A stretch of 44,896 nt of DNA from positions 1-44,896 of the forward strand of contig CALDIF010000072.1 of NCBI GenBank assembly GCA_937901905.1, read 5' to 3'. This stretch comes from an uncultured Porphyromonadaceae bacterium (GTDB lineage: Bacteria; Bacteroidota; Bacteroidia; Bacteroidales; Muribaculaceae). The translations under genes were made by a program, and so were the position numbers. The stretch's first letter is position 1; each line of letters opens with the position of its first letter. The notes beneath the pieces were generated by a model. It was not told where the DNA came from and made no database searches. It saw nothing but the letters and a program-made list of their open reading frames with translations. Below, one piece after another: positions 15,178 to 24,137 of this stretch.

Positions 15178-15789
15178 TCACCTCAAATCAACAATGGGAG
15201 TACCTTCAGGCACAAGGTTCTTGTTGAAGACAAACGAGGAGTCGGGCAACGTCTGTCCCGTTTTGACATCGGTTACCGTCAATGTCGCTTGAGTGCCGTC
15301 GCGCATCAACACATCAGCACGCACCGGCAGCGAAGACTTGCCGTCAACTGTCAAGACAACAAATCGAATTTGCGAACGCTGTTTAGGCGCGAGTGTCATT
15401 GAGTAGCACCCCGTTTGGCGCGGAGCGGTTTTAGTAGCCACACAAGATGCCTTGAAGGCTCGCAGGGTTGCGAGAGGGTTAGTCATCTGCAATTCGGCTT
15501 CGGTAGGCTCGGTAATATTCACCTCGCCCGTTGCTGTCGAGAACGTCCATTGTGTGTTGCCATCGTACCACGACTTAATATCTCTTGACATCATGGCGAA
15601 CCGCGTGCCTTTCATGGCGATACGTCCCGATAGTGCCTGTTGACCGTCGTTGACGGTATAGTTGGCGGTAATGCCACCGGCGCGATCCACGGCAGCAATG
15701 GCACTATCGAGAATAGCACCCGGTGTTTGAGCATAGGTCACGATACTTGACAATGCCCACAATATCAATATCGTAATGCGCTTAATCAT
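15178..15789 (-). CDS. LolA-like periplasmic lipoprotein carrier
   Basis: The 203-residue product begins at the ATG at 15789 with a signal peptide (IKRITILILWALSSIVTYA). Its layout is that of LolA-like proteins: a half-barrel with the strand pattern ITANYTVN, GRIAMKGTRFAMMS, WYDGNTQWTF and a later VPEGTPIVDLR end. The segment KSWYDGNTQW corresponds to the typical 'dgxxlWxyxp' strand. LolA ferries lipoproteins across the periplasm in other bacteria; Bacteroidetes paralogues of this size (DUF4292- or LolA-like) are often not the main carrier. It lies between aat and a lipoprotein gene in the same direction. Confidence 0.75.
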   Translation of the reverse strand: MIKRITILILWALSSIVTYAQTPGAILDSAIAAVDRAGGITANYTVNDGQQALSGRIAMKGTRFAMMSRDIKSWYDGNTQWTFSTATGEVNITEPTEAELQMTNPLATLRAFKASCVATKTAPRQTGCYSMTLAPKQRSQIRFVVLTVDGKSSLPVRADVLMRDGTQATLTVTDVKTGQTLPDSSFVFNKNLVPEGTPIVDLR

Positions 15790-15839
15790 ATTATTTAGAC
15801 AAATCAAAGCCGAAAAAGTTTATTCTTGTAGTTGACAGT

Positions 15840-16514
15840 TCACTGTTCGAGGTAGGTCAAATAGGTGTCGTAGTCCATGTTTTGTCCTCCCATGGAAATC
15901 AAATGCGCATTAGGTTCCTGACAGTCGATTATCGTATCACCCAACGCTTCGAGTCGCCGGGCGAGGGTGATGAGTGCCAACTTGCTTGTATTGGGTTCCA
16001 AAGAGAACATACTCTCGCCCATGAAACAACGTCCGGTGTAACCTCCGTACAGTCCGCCCGCCAGTTGTCCCGTCTCGTTGTTCCACACCTCAACGCTGTG
16101 AACTATGCCGCGACGAAAAAGGTGAGTGTAAACAGTGATGACGCGTTCACCGAGCCAAGCCCCCTTGCATTTAATGCGGTCATTCACGAAAGCGCAACCA
16201 CGAATGACATCATCGAAATCGGTGTCAAAGGTCACACGATAAGTGCCCCTGTTCATCAAGTTGCGCATTGAATGGGAAACATGAATTTTGCTTGGCACTA
16301 TCACGAAACGTGTCATCGGGCAATACCAAACGGGCATCGCGTAGTCGAAATCGAACCATGGGAAGATGCCTTGTTTATAAGCGGCAATAATGCGTGGCAC
16401 TCTCAAATCACCTCCGTAGGCGAATGCGCCATAAGGGTCATTGTTGTGAGGATCGGGGAAGGTGAAATTAAGTTCATTTTCCACGCTCAGTCGGGTCAGG
16501 TGATCTATCCTCAT
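15840..16514 (-). CDS. aat: Leucyl/phenylalanyl-tRNA--protein transferase
   Basis: The 224-residue protein has the hallmarks of Aat: FPDP near the N-terminus, GGDL, the YKQGIFPWF segment, WYCPMTRFVI, and the core GGLYGG followed by GESMFSLEPNTSKLAL. Aat adds Leu or Phe to the N-terminus of proteins that begin with Arg or Lys, making an N-degron. Its ATG overlaps the clpA stop by 4 bases (ATGA), so it is made together with the unfoldase that destroys its products. clpS lies just upstream of clpA. The order ClpS-ClpA-Aat puts the whole pathway in one place. Confidence 0.95.
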   Translation of the reverse strand: MRIDHLTRLSVENELNFTFPDPHNNDPYGAFAYGGDLRVPRIIAAYKQGIFPWFDFDYAMPVWYCPMTRFVIVPSKIHVSHSMRNLMNRGTYRVTFDTDFDDVIRGCAFVNDRIKCKGAWLGERVITVYTHLFRRGIVHSVEVWNNETGQLAGGLYGGYTGRCFMGESMFSLEPNTSKLALITLARRLEALGDTIIDCQEPNAHLISMGGQNMDYDTYLTYLEQ

Positions 16515-18880
16515 GGCGTAACAAGTTTGAAATCGTCCCCGTCAACATCAGCCGTAATATCGCCACCATGGTTGAGCGAACCGAACAAAATCTCGCGCAT
16601 CAGCAGAGTCTTGATTTTATTGGTAATCACGCGATCCATCTCGCGTGCACCGTACTTGACAGTGAAGCCCTGTGACAACAACTGCTCACGAGCAGCCGGA
16701 GTCAATGTCAAGCGGACATCACGTGCAGCCAATTTCACATCCAATTCGCGCAATTTCTTGTCGAGAATCATGCTCGCCATCGTCTTGTCCATGTCGTTAA
16801 AGACGACCACGCCCGACAAACGGTTGATAAACTCGGGCTTGAACGTGCGCTTGACGGCAGCGAGCATTGCCTTGCCGCTCGTCACGGTGCTTGCGAAGCC
16901 CACCGAGGCTTGAGAAGCGAACTGTGCGCCGGCGTTACTTGTCATCACGAGTATGACATTACGGAAATAAGCCTTTTGCCCTTTATTGTCGGTGAGCACG
17001 CCGTAATCCATCACCTGCAACAAGATGTTGAACACGTCGGGGTGAGCCTTCTCAATCTCATCGAGCAGCAGCACACAGTCGGGCGAGCGGCGCACGGCAT
17101 CGGTCAGCAAGCCACCGTCCTCATAGCCCACATAACCCGCCGGCGAGCCGATGAGTTTTGCCACAGTGTGTTTCTCCACATATTCGCTCATGTCGAAACG
17201 CACCAATTTAACGCCCATCTCGGCAGCGAGCACACGGCACAACTCGGTCTTGCCTACTCCGGTGGGGCCTACAAACAACAGGCTGGCGAGAGGTTTGTTT
17301 TCATCAAGCAACCCGGCACGCGACATTTGTACCGCACCCACCACTTGACGAACAGCCTCGTCCTGACCGTAGAGTTGCGACATGATGCGCTCGGTGAGAG
17401 ACTCGAGATGATTGTCGGCATCATTGTCTACACCGACTGCCGCCTCATCAATGCCGGCAATGTGCGCAACGACACGTTTCACCAGAGCGACACTCACCAC
17501 ATTAGATGAGTCGGGGGCGGGGTGCACCTCAAGCCAGGCACCGGCCTCGTCGATGATGTCGATTGCCTTATCGGGCAAATAACGGTTGGGAATGTGACGA
17601 ATGGCAGCATCGACAGCCAGTTCAATAGCCTCGGGCTCGTAAGTCACACCGTGAAATTGCTCGTATCGCGGGGTAAGTTGGCGGAGTATGTTCAGCGCGT
17701 CATCGCGCGAGGGTTCGTTGATGTCAATGGTCTGGAAACGGCGTACAATACCCTTGTTGCGCATGATGTGCCTGTTATACTCATCGTGGGTGGTGGCTCC
17801 GATAAAACGAATAGTCCCTTTCTCAAGATAAGGTTTGAGAATATTACCGGCGTCCATTGAACTCTCGGACGTCTGTCCGGCACCCATGATTTGATGCATC
17901 TCGTCGATATACACGATTGCATTACCTTGTGCCGACATCGCGTCCATGACAGCCTTGAGGCGTTCTTCGAACTGACCGCGATACTGCGTACCGGCAATCA
18001 AGGCGGTCATTGACAAGGCATATATTTTACAATCGCGCAGACGTTCCGGCACCTTGCCGTCAACGATAAGACGTGCCAAACCGTAGATCAGCGTTGTCTT
18101 TCCCACCCCGGGGTCACCGATGTGCAGGGGATTATTCTTATCCTTGCGACACAGCACTTCGACAGTGCGTTCCAACTCTGCCTCCCGACCTATTAACGGA
18201 TTGTGATTTTCCAACTCGTCGGTAATCGATGTTACATAATTTTGCCATACAACTTCTTCATCGCTACCGAAATACGATCCGGCGTCACTCGACAACGGAT
18301 TGGACGAGAAACCATCATCATCGTCGTCATCATCGTCATCATCATCGTCGTCGTCATCATCGTCGTCGTCGTCATCGTCAGCGTCGTCGTCGTCATCGTC
18401 ATCGTTGTCGGACTTTTCGGGATCGAACTGACCGGCGTAAAATGCCGCGTAATTCTCTTGTAATGCAGTTAAAAAACCGGGCACATTCTCCCTGAGGGCA
18501 GACTTTAACATATAGGCAGCCATCGACTCCTTCAATTTCATTAATTGCTTGACTATCACGGGAACATCAACACGAGTCCCGGCAGGAGTTTCGGCCAACG
18601 CTTGCGACAGTATTTCCTGCATCTGCGCGCTCAACTCGGGCTGATACTCATCTTTGCCCGGGCGTTTTTCGGAGATACGTTCCATCGCGACCGTCAACAT
18701 GGAACCGATGTGAATATCGGCAAATAAATTGTCGGACGTTCTATCAAGCGCATTGTTAAACTGGTTCTGCGTCAAGAGAGCACGCAACAAGTGCTCGGGC
18801 GTGAGATATTCATGCCGCTCCTCGACAGCAATATATGTTGCAACGCTAAGTGCAGCGTTAAGGCACAAAGACATTTCCAT
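16511..18880 (-). CDS. clpA: ATP-dependent Clp protease ATP-binding subunit ClpA
   Basis: The 789-residue protein has the Clp N-domain (1-145), a long acidic linker, and two AAA+ modules. The first has Walker A GDPGVGKT at 255-262 and Walker B VYIDEMHQI; the second has GPTGVGKTEL and VLLLDEIEKAHPDV. ClpA unfolds substrates and feeds them to ClpP (not in the window). The linker holds seven Asp, one Ala and 22 more Asp (residues 160-189), far more acidic than in ordinary ClpA. The first Walker A has Asp where Glu or a similar residue is common; the rest is intact. clpS is upstream and aat overlaps downstream, which supports ClpA rather than ClpB or ClpC. Confidence 0.95.
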   Translation of the reverse strand: MEMSLCLNAALSVATYIAVEERHEYLTPEHLLRALLTQNQFNNALDRTSDNLFADIHIGSMLTVAMERISEKRPGKDEYQPELSAQMQEILSQALAETPAGTRVDVPVIVKQLMKLKESMAAYMLKSALRENVPGFLTALQENYAAFYAGQFDPEKSDNDDDDDDDADDDDDDDDDDDDDDDDDDDDDDGFSSNPLSSDAGSYFGSDEEVVWQNYVTSITDELENHNPLIGREAELERTVEVLCRKDKNNPLHIGDPGVGKTTLIYGLARLIVDGKVPERLRDCKIYALSMTALIAGTQYRGQFEERLKAVMDAMSAQGNAIVYIDEMHQIMGAGQTSESSMDAGNILKPYLEKGTIRFIGATTHDEYNRHIMRNKGIVRRFQTIDINEPSRDDALNILRQLTPRYEQFHGVTYEPEAIELAVDAAIRHIPNRYLPDKAIDIIDEAGAWLEVHPAPDSSNVVSVALVKRVVAHIAGIDEAAVGVDNDADNHLESLTERIMSQLYGQDEAVRQVVGAVQMSRAGLLDENKPLASLLFVGPTGVGKTELCRVLAAEMGVKLVRFDMSEYVEKHTVAKLIGSPAGYVGYEDGGLLTDAVRRSPDCVLLLDEIEKAHPDVFNILLQVMDYGVLTDNKGQKAYFRNVILVMTSNAGAQFASQASVGFASTVTSGKAMLAAVKRTFKPEFINRLSGVVVFNDMDKTMASMILDKKLRELDVKLAARDVRLTLTPAAREQLLSQGFTVKYGAREMDRVITNKIKTLLMREILFGSLNHGGDITADVDGDDFKLVTP
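18314..18403 (-). repeat. Trinucleotide tract encoding polyaspartate in ClpA
   Basis: Thirty codons (7 Asp, Ala, 22 Asp) are written with a mixture of GAT and GAC. The tract can slip in replication in units of three and so change length without frameshift. The mixed codons suggest that the acidic sequence is kept by selection rather than being a fresh expansion. The antisense frames give spurious poly-Val/Ile and poly-His/Arg proteins. Confidence 0.85.
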
Positions 18881-19034
18881 ACATCAAACAGACATTATTT
18901 CTTTGTCAAAATATAATTTCAAAATTTGCCGATAAACAATTCGGTGTCAAACATGACACCCACGTTCAATGCTATAAGAAACTCTCCCTCATGTGACACG
19001 ACAAGAAAGCAATCAACATGAAAGAGCAGTGAAT

Positions 19035-19361
19035 TCAATCTTCATCGGGCATCACACGCAGTTGCAGGGGGAAACCGTTGATTCTCGCCATTGAAACAGC
19101 CTTTTGCTTCAGCGTAATGGCTATATCGTAGGAGTAGACCCCCACAACGCCCTGACCGGTAGTGTGAATGTGTAACGTCAAGGCTTCGGCTTCCTGCCGG
19201 TCTTTGCGAAACACTTGTTCAAGCACCGCAATGACAAAATCCACTGTTGTCACGTCGTCATTGAGCATGATCACGCGGTAACGACGCGGAGGTTCAAGGG
19301 GTAGTTGGGGTTTATCCTTCACCCCCACCCCACTCTGTCGGTGTTGATTATCTTGAGCCAT
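19035..19361 (-). CDS. clpS: ATP-dependent Clp protease adaptor ClpS
   Basis: The 108-residue protein has the ClpS core: YRVIMLNDDVTTVDFVI, then LTLHIHTTGQGVVGVYSYDIA. The residues that hold the N-terminal amine and side chain of N-degrons are visible at N34, D35, D36 and H66, matching the E. coli numbering. ClpS carries proteins with Leu, Phe, Tyr or Trp at the N-terminus to ClpA. The first 25 residues form a basic, proline-containing arm that engages ClpA. It lies upstream of clpA in the same direction, 154 bases away. Confidence 0.95.
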   Translation of the reverse strand: MAQDNQHRQSGVGVKDKPQLPLEPPRRYRVIMLNDDVTTVDFVIAVLEQVFRKDRQEAEALTLHIHTTGQGVVGVYSYDIAITLKQKAVSMARINGFPLQLRVMPDED

Positions 19362-19450
19362 AATAAATTATTAGTAGAGAAAGCAAGATTAATTAACGGT
19401 AAAAATATTGAACTTTAACAAGCGCGATTACTCGCGTTTACAATCCACGT

Positions 19451-20017
19451 TCATTTGAGGAACAGTGCCGTCACGAGTGTCAAATATTCGGGCAAGACAT
19501 TAGTGCTTGACCACTTGAGCGGCGTGTGCAAAATGTCGCGAGCGATAGCATCGACATTGAAGCCCACACTCTCGAGCGAATTGCGCAACCTGTCGCTGTG
19601 GCGGCACGGAACGCCCGTTGAACGACCGCACGGCACGTCGCCACACAAGCGGCATCGGCTTGTAAACACGCGACTGCCGGCATTGTCGCGCTCGAGTTTA
19701 TAGAGTCGCGGTAACAAGGTCAGCCAAGCCTCGTCGAGGGCTTCGCGAATAATCGTGGAACACTCGTCGGGTGACGAACATTCACGCTTTATATCGTCAG
19801 CAAAATCGATGCGCGTCGCAAACAAGCGCGCCGTAGAGAATTCCGCCAACAAAACATTCACGTCGAAATCAAACGGAGGACAACCCCACACCGTGCCATA
19901 AGACGGGCACTCACGACACAGAGCCATGAAACGTTCTGCATCATGATAGCCGTCAAGCAGGGTTTTGACTTCAACCTCGGCTTCTATATCACTGATATTC
20001 AATCGCATAACAATCAC
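19451..20017 (-). CDS. DUF2284 predicted metal-binding protein
   Basis: A 188-residue protein with two cysteine clusters: CRECPSYGTVWGCPPF near residues 34-49 and CRLCGDVPCGRSTGVPCRHSD near 120-140. This is the pattern of the DUF2284 family (COG5423), thought to bind an iron-sulfur cluster or another metal; no reaction is established. There are two possible starts: GTG at 20017, overlapping the mscS stop (GTGA), or ATG at 20008. The overlap suggests an operon with the MscS-type channel. It has no signal peptide, so it is cytoplasmic. Confidence 0.85.
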   Translation of the reverse strand: MIVMRLNISDIEAEVEVKTLLDGYHDAERFMALCRECPSYGTVWGCPPFDFDVNVLLAEFSTARLFATRIDFADDIKRECSSPDECSTIIREALDEAWLTLLPRLYKLERDNAGSRVFTSRCRLCGDVPCGRSTGVPCRHSDRLRNSLESVGFNVDAIARDILHTPLKWSSTNVLPEYLTLVTALFLK

Positions 20018-22728
20018 TTGGAATTAGGCGATGTCATCTGCCTGATATACACGTCGCGTTGTGGGAACGGAATTTCGATACCGTTGGTCAGCAAGGTGTT
20101 ATAGATGGTTTCTTTGACCTTACACACAAAGGCTATCTTCTCCTCAACAAGTACCCAAAACGCCACAATCAAGTCCACCGAATTATCACCGAAGTCACCG
20201 AAGAGGACTTTAAAGCCCTGCTTCTTTTGAATTATGGGGCGACCTGCCGTGGTGGTGAGTTCGGCAAACTTACCCAACTCATTCACGAGCAGAGTGCGCA
20301 CCTCGTCCACATTAGTACCGTAAGCCACCCCGATAGGGAGTTTCACGTACTCGTAACTGTGATTTTTGGTCATATTCTTGAAGTTCTTGTTAAATAACGA
20401 GGTGTTCAAGAATGCAATAATGCTCCCGTCGAGCGTAACAATCTGCGTACTTTGATAACCTATACTCTCGACCTTGCCCAAGATGCCGTCACACTCGATA
20501 TAGTCACCCACTCTCACACGACCCGACATTAACGACAAGCCGTAAATGAAGTTCTCCAATATATCCTTCATGGCAAATCCGAGACCGGTTGCCAAGCCGG
20601 CAGAGATGAGCGAGATGCCCCCTTTAGGCACTTTGAACAACACCAAGGCAAAGATAAAAAAGATGCCCCACACCAAGATAGAGATAATGTTGTTGGCAAG
20701 CGTGATGTTAGGACGATAGTTAGGTTCGGTCTTGGCTTGCTGCCCCGATTTATACTTGCGATAGAGCGAGTGAATAAGATAATTGATGTAGTAGAACACG
20801 AAGAATGACGCGCTCACCAACACAATCTTGTAAAGAGAAAGTTGCAAGATGCCGTCCCGGTCGATAAAATTGTAGAAGAATGCCTTATACAAGATTTGGC
20901 GCATATCGAACATATTGGCAGCAAACAAGATACTGACAAGCAACGATATAACCGCCATTACCGGCAAGACAACCTTGACAAAGCAATCGTAAATCCACGT
21001 TTCGGCTATATAATCGCCCTTGCTTGCCTGTTCGCTCACTCGCGTCATCACGGCATTGACGCTCGGACGTTTCTTCCCCTTGACTTTATTGAGTTCGTCT
21101 TTGACGATACCGCGCAACAAGAAGCGGCGCTCATACATCCGCGCCAAATCATACAGGCAGATAATTGTTTGGATACAAGCAAGTTGGAACGACCACCAAA
21201 CGAGTATTTCAACAGCGACAAGTGTATAACCTATCCAAGAGAGCACTGTCGACACAAACATCGCCAACAACGACAACAGCGACAGTGCCACATCGGTAGC
21301 GGGCAATTTGGCGCGACGTTTGCGAATCACCACGAATTGCCACAAGGTTGACAACAACATTGCGGGTGGGAAAATGAGGTTGACGGCGTTGTTCGGAATA
21401 AAGATGATGCGCATCACAATCACGACAAATGCCATTACCATGAACGGCGTGTAGACCATCACACCCGAATATATTTGCTTGGTGTCAAGCCTGATAAGCA
21501 GCGACACGAGAATCACCAACAGCAACCACGAGTAGTCAATCGTGATGCCTATAGCCATCACAATGAAGTTGTGATGCATGACTGAATTGGCAATTGAGAT
21601 AAACAGCGAGAAGATAAATACGCCACACGCCAGACCTATGATACCTCGCCGGTCGCGATAAGAGGCACTCTGTCTCACCTTGCGAGGCAAGCACCACCTG
21701 AGGATAACAACACTCAACACCGATGCCACCAGGATATAGAACAAAATAAATACCGAAGTCATGAAAATCACCGGTCCGCGCCATTGACTCATAACAGGTC
21801 CCGATTCGCCACCTACGCCCTGCAACTCGCCGTACTTATCCTTCAGTTCGGTACCGACACGATTATAGTTGCGACCTATAGACGACAACAACGAGAAGTA
21901 GTTGGTGCCACCATTACGAAATATATTATTCTGTAACTTGCCGTACTGTTTGAGAGCATAATTGTTTATCGCCACCAACTTGGCATTCACCTCGTCGTAG
22001 TACTCCTTATCCTCGCTCATTTTCTCTTTCATGCTCACGTAGTTATCGCGCATTCCCATAGCGTAGAGCAAGCACTTCTCGCGTATTGCGATTTCACGTT
22101 CGTTGAGCACATACAGTGCCTTGTCATCGTCCACGTTAGGGTTCGGCTTGGGCTCGGCGGGTAACGCAGGCAGTACCGTAGTGTCCTGTATGAACACACT
22201 CTCATCGGCAAAGTCGGTGTAAACGCTGTCAGCCACAGCCTGCTGAGCGAGCATGATACTGTCGGCAACCTCCTCGATTTTACTGCTTTCCTCAGTACCT
22301 ATAGCCGGCGAAATATGCTTGAGAACATATATCAGACTGTCGTAACGCTCAATCTCGGCATCAAGATAACCCATAATTTTGTCAAAGGGCATGTGGGTGA
22401 TTGTCGAGTTGTTATACAAGTCGGTCGCTTGTTGACAGGCGTAAGCCATGTCAAAGGTGAATTGGTTGCTTTGCGAGTAAAGTATGAGTGAAATTTGGTC
22501 AATCTGCTGCATCGTGGCGACCAACTGTTCGTGCTGATGCTGAGCATTAAGTTCATGCATCTTCAGAGTTTGGGTCTGCTTCTTGTACTTGAGTTCAAGT
22601 TCGGCACACAGCACCTCAATGGTTTTGCCGAAATCCCGCTCCTTAAACACCGCGTTGGCATTAGGCACCGACAAGAGGCAGACGAGCAGTATCGTCATGC
22701 GACCGATGTAGTACTTGATTTTTTTCAT
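20014..22728 (-). CDS. Large MscS-family mechanosensitive channel
   Basis: The ATG at 22728 gives a signal peptide (MKKIKYYIGRMTILLVCLLS) and a 904-residue protein; the longer open frame to 22812 runs through the promoter. A periplasmic helical domain (30-330) is followed by about ten membrane helices. The MscS core has a glycine- and alanine-rich pore helix (GGISLISAGLATGLGFAMKD), then the beta domain (GRVRVGDYIECDGILGKVE) and a C-terminal vestibule. The size and extra helices resemble MscK/MscM or YbdG-like channels. These release solutes on hypo-osmotic shock. A well-formed promoter lies 42 bases upstream. Confidence 0.92.
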   Translation of the reverse strand: MKKIKYYIGRMTILLVCLLSVPNANAVFKERDFGKTIEVLCAELELKYKKQTQTLKMHELNAQHQHEQLVATMQQIDQISLILYSQSNQFTFDMAYACQQATDLYNNSTITHMPFDKIMGYLDAEIERYDSLIYVLKHISPAIGTEESSKIEEVADSIMLAQQAVADSVYTDFADESVFIQDTTVLPALPAEPKPNPNVDDDKALYVLNEREIAIREKCLLYAMGMRDNYVSMKEKMSEDKEYYDEVNAKLVAINNYALKQYGKLQNNIFRNGGTNYFSLLSSIGRNYNRVGTELKDKYGELQGVGGESGPVMSQWRGPVIFMTSVFILFYILVASVLSVVILRWCLPRKVRQSASYRDRRGIIGLACGVFIFSLFISIANSVMHHNFIVMAIGITIDYSWLLLVILVSLLIRLDTKQIYSGVMVYTPFMVMAFVVIVMRIIFIPNNAVNLIFPPAMLLSTLWQFVVIRKRRAKLPATDVALSLLSLLAMFVSTVLSWIGYTLVAVEILVWWSFQLACIQTIICLYDLARMYERRFLLRGIVKDELNKVKGKKRPSVNAVMTRVSEQASKGDYIAETWIYDCFVKVVLPVMAVISLLVSILFAANMFDMRQILYKAFFYNFIDRDGILQLSLYKIVLVSASFFVFYYINYLIHSLYRKYKSGQQAKTEPNYRPNITLANNIISILVWGIFFIFALVLFKVPKGGISLISAGLATGLGFAMKDILENFIYGLSLMSGRVRVGDYIECDGILGKVESIGYQSTQIVTLDGSIIAFLNTSLFNKNFKNMTKNHSYEYVKLPIGVAYGTNVDEVRTLLVNELGKFAELTTTAGRPIIQKKQGFKVLFGDFGDNSVDLIVAFWVLVEEKIAFVCKVKETIYNTLLTNGIEIPFPQRDVYIRQMTSPNSK

Positions 22729-22769
22729 ATTCATGGGTTGCAACCTTAAATCGTGTATCAAAAGACCTA

Positions 22770-22800
22770 CAAAATTAGTGCAAGCCGAGCGCAATTGCAA
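22770..22800 (-). promoter_or_regulatory. Promoter of the mscS-DUF2284 operon
   Basis: Minus strand: -7 TAATTTTG at 22777-22770 and TTG at 22800-22798, with a 20-base spacer. Within the spacer lies the sequence AGTGCAAGCCGAGCGCAAT, which recurs 76 bases further away without a -7 element. The spacer sequence may be an operator. Confidence 0.65.
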
Positions 22801-22871
22801 ATTTATTTGCAAATTGCCGAGGCGAAGCCTGATTTCGACCGCAGGTCAACATAGTGCAAGCCGAGCGCAAT
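22776..22871. repeat. Two direct copies of a 20-base GCAAGCCGAGCGCAAT motif
   Basis: Positions 22776-22795 and 22852-22871 are identical over 20 bases. The first copy lies in the promoter spacer of the mscS gene, followed by a short AT-rich hairpin (GCAATTGCAAAT / ATTTGCAAATTGC, 22791-22817). A related fragment, GCCGAGCGCAATAAATT, occurs near 3937. The motif seems to be dispersed in this genome. Confidence 0.65.
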
Positions 22872-22874
22872 ACT

Positions 22875-22915
22875 ACGTTCCCACGGTGACACCTGTGGCG
22901 ACACCATGGGAACGT
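22875..22915 (-). terminator. Hairpin at the end of the VWA gene
   Basis: ACGTTCCCACGGTG (22875-22888) and CACCATGGGAACGT (22902-22915) pair at 13 of 14 positions with a 13-base loop. It starts 43 bases after the VWA stop codon. There is no run of U, so it may be a processing or stability element rather than a simple terminator. Confidence 0.55.
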
Positions 22916-22958
22916 GATAACCGTACACACTGTCGATTAAAGCCTAACATGTGGCATC

Positions 22959-23633
22959 TCACTGCTCATACTCATCGGCGAAATAAGACTTACCGCGTTT
23001 GCGCTTGAACTCACGCAGTTGATCGGGTGTCATGGTACTGCTGGCTTGATATATATCATCTTCCCAACGTTGTTGAGCCATGCGACGAGCGGCAAACATA
23101 GAGTTCACACCTTCTTCGGTCTTATCAAACTGCATCACGTTGTCGATGTGCATCTGTGACGCCACCCGTGACACGTCATGGTCAGCACCGATGTAAGCAA
23201 ACATCCAACCCTCGTTCTTGTATGCATCAATCAATGCTGTCAGAGCCTTGCCAGTGAACTCCCTTGACGCGTTCTCATAGCCGTCAGTAACGATTGTAAC
23301 CGACACCATGGACAACGAGTTATCGCCCACCGCGTCGTGCACTCGTGTAATAGTATTACCCACAGCATCGTATAGTGGAGTCATACAGCAAGGACGATAA
23401 TCAGCCGGTGTCAAATTGCGGACATCCTCAATTTGAGCATTATCGTAAATCACGCGTGTCTCACAACCGCAAAAAGTCACCAAAGTCACCAATTGTGTTA
23501 TGTCGGGATTACTTTGACGACTTGAACGTATACCACCCAAAGTTTCGTTCACACCATCAACCGCCGGACGAGAAATAGACGACATTGAGCCACTCTTATC
23601 CAAAATAATAACATTATAAGCTTTTGTTTTCAT
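22959..23633 (-). CDS. Von Willebrand factor A domain protein
   Basis: The 224-residue protein is essentially one VWA domain. The metal-ion-dependent adhesion site is complete: DKSGSMS (Asp12, Ser14, Ser16), a threonine in CCMTPLYDA near residue 84, and an aspartate in VTDGYEN near residue 118. There is no signal peptide, so it is cytoplasmic. The C-terminus is basic (FKRKRGKSYFADEYEQ). Cytoplasmic VWA proteins often assist AAA ATPases or bind phage and stress proteins, but no partner is encoded beside it. It is a single gene with a hairpin downstream. Confidence 0.88.
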   Translation of the reverse strand: MKTKAYNVIILDKSGSMSSISRPAVDGVNETLGGIRSSRQSNPDITQLVTLVTFCGCETRVIYDNAQIEDVRNLTPADYRPCCMTPLYDAVGNTITRVHDAVGDNSLSMVSVTIVTDGYENASREFTGKALTALIDAYKNEGWMFAYIGADHDVSRVASQMHIDNVMQFDKTEEGVNSMFAARRMAQQRWEDDIYQASSTMTPDQLREFKRKRGKSYFADEYEQ

Positions 23634-24137
23634 GCATTAAAAAATGAAATGAATTGATTAATAAAAAAATAATTGTCACTGCACGAATAGCAAAAATCGT
23701 GCCAACCCGGCAACACCTCTAATCGGCAATCTTCACGAAATTCTCATTGTCTGATTTCTCTCAAAATTCACGAAAAGAATAAAGACAACAAATACAACCT
23801 AAAACAACCGATTTTAAAGTTGATACAGTTGTCAGAGTTATCTTTGATAAATATCGCCAAAGGCGATAACCGCAGTGAGAACCTCGCCATGACGGGAGCA
23901 AAGCGAACTAATGTTAGGAGTTGTCAAAAGAAAAGTCACCGAGTAGATGACAACAATTTTAGTATTATTGTAAACTTAACCGCTCTAATATTCCACTGAA
24001 TTGCAATGAAATTTGGTGATTTCATTGCAATTTTGTCGTGCCACAATTATTTTATAACTTTGCATCGGTTAACATTGATACCTAAACGAGACATTTTATG
24101 AAGCATCAACAGACGCAAATCACAATAAATATCAGGC
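23634..24137. other. 500-base intergenic region with possible small RNA
   Basis: No protein gene is seen. A plus-strand TATCTTTG (23839-23846) has TTG only 16 bases upstream, shorter than usual. It is followed by the hairpin TATCGCC-AAA-GGCGATA (23852-23868) and, 130 bases on, by a 14-bp perfect inverted repeat (AATTGCAATGAAAT / ATTTCATTGCAATT, 23999-24032) followed by TTTTG. A transcript of about 180 bases could run between them. The same inverted repeat touches the promoter of the HAD gene and may instead be its operator. Confidence 0.4.
24033..24062 (+). promoter_or_regulatory. Promoter of the HAD-esterase operon
   Basis: TTG at 24033-24035 and TAACTTTG at 24055-24062 with a 19-base spacer. 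The 14-bp inverted repeat (23999-24032) directly abuts the -33 element, a place where a bound regulator would block or help RNA polymerase. The leader to the ATG at 24138 is about 70 bases. Confidence 0.7.

Noticed and set aside
18203..18495. Two plus-strand frames rich in Val/Ile and His/Arg
   Set aside because: They are antisense readings of the polyaspartate tract of clpA.
22729..22812. Upstream extension of the MscS channel
   Set aside because: It runs through the promoter element at 22770-22777, and the ATG at 22728 starts a clean signal peptide.
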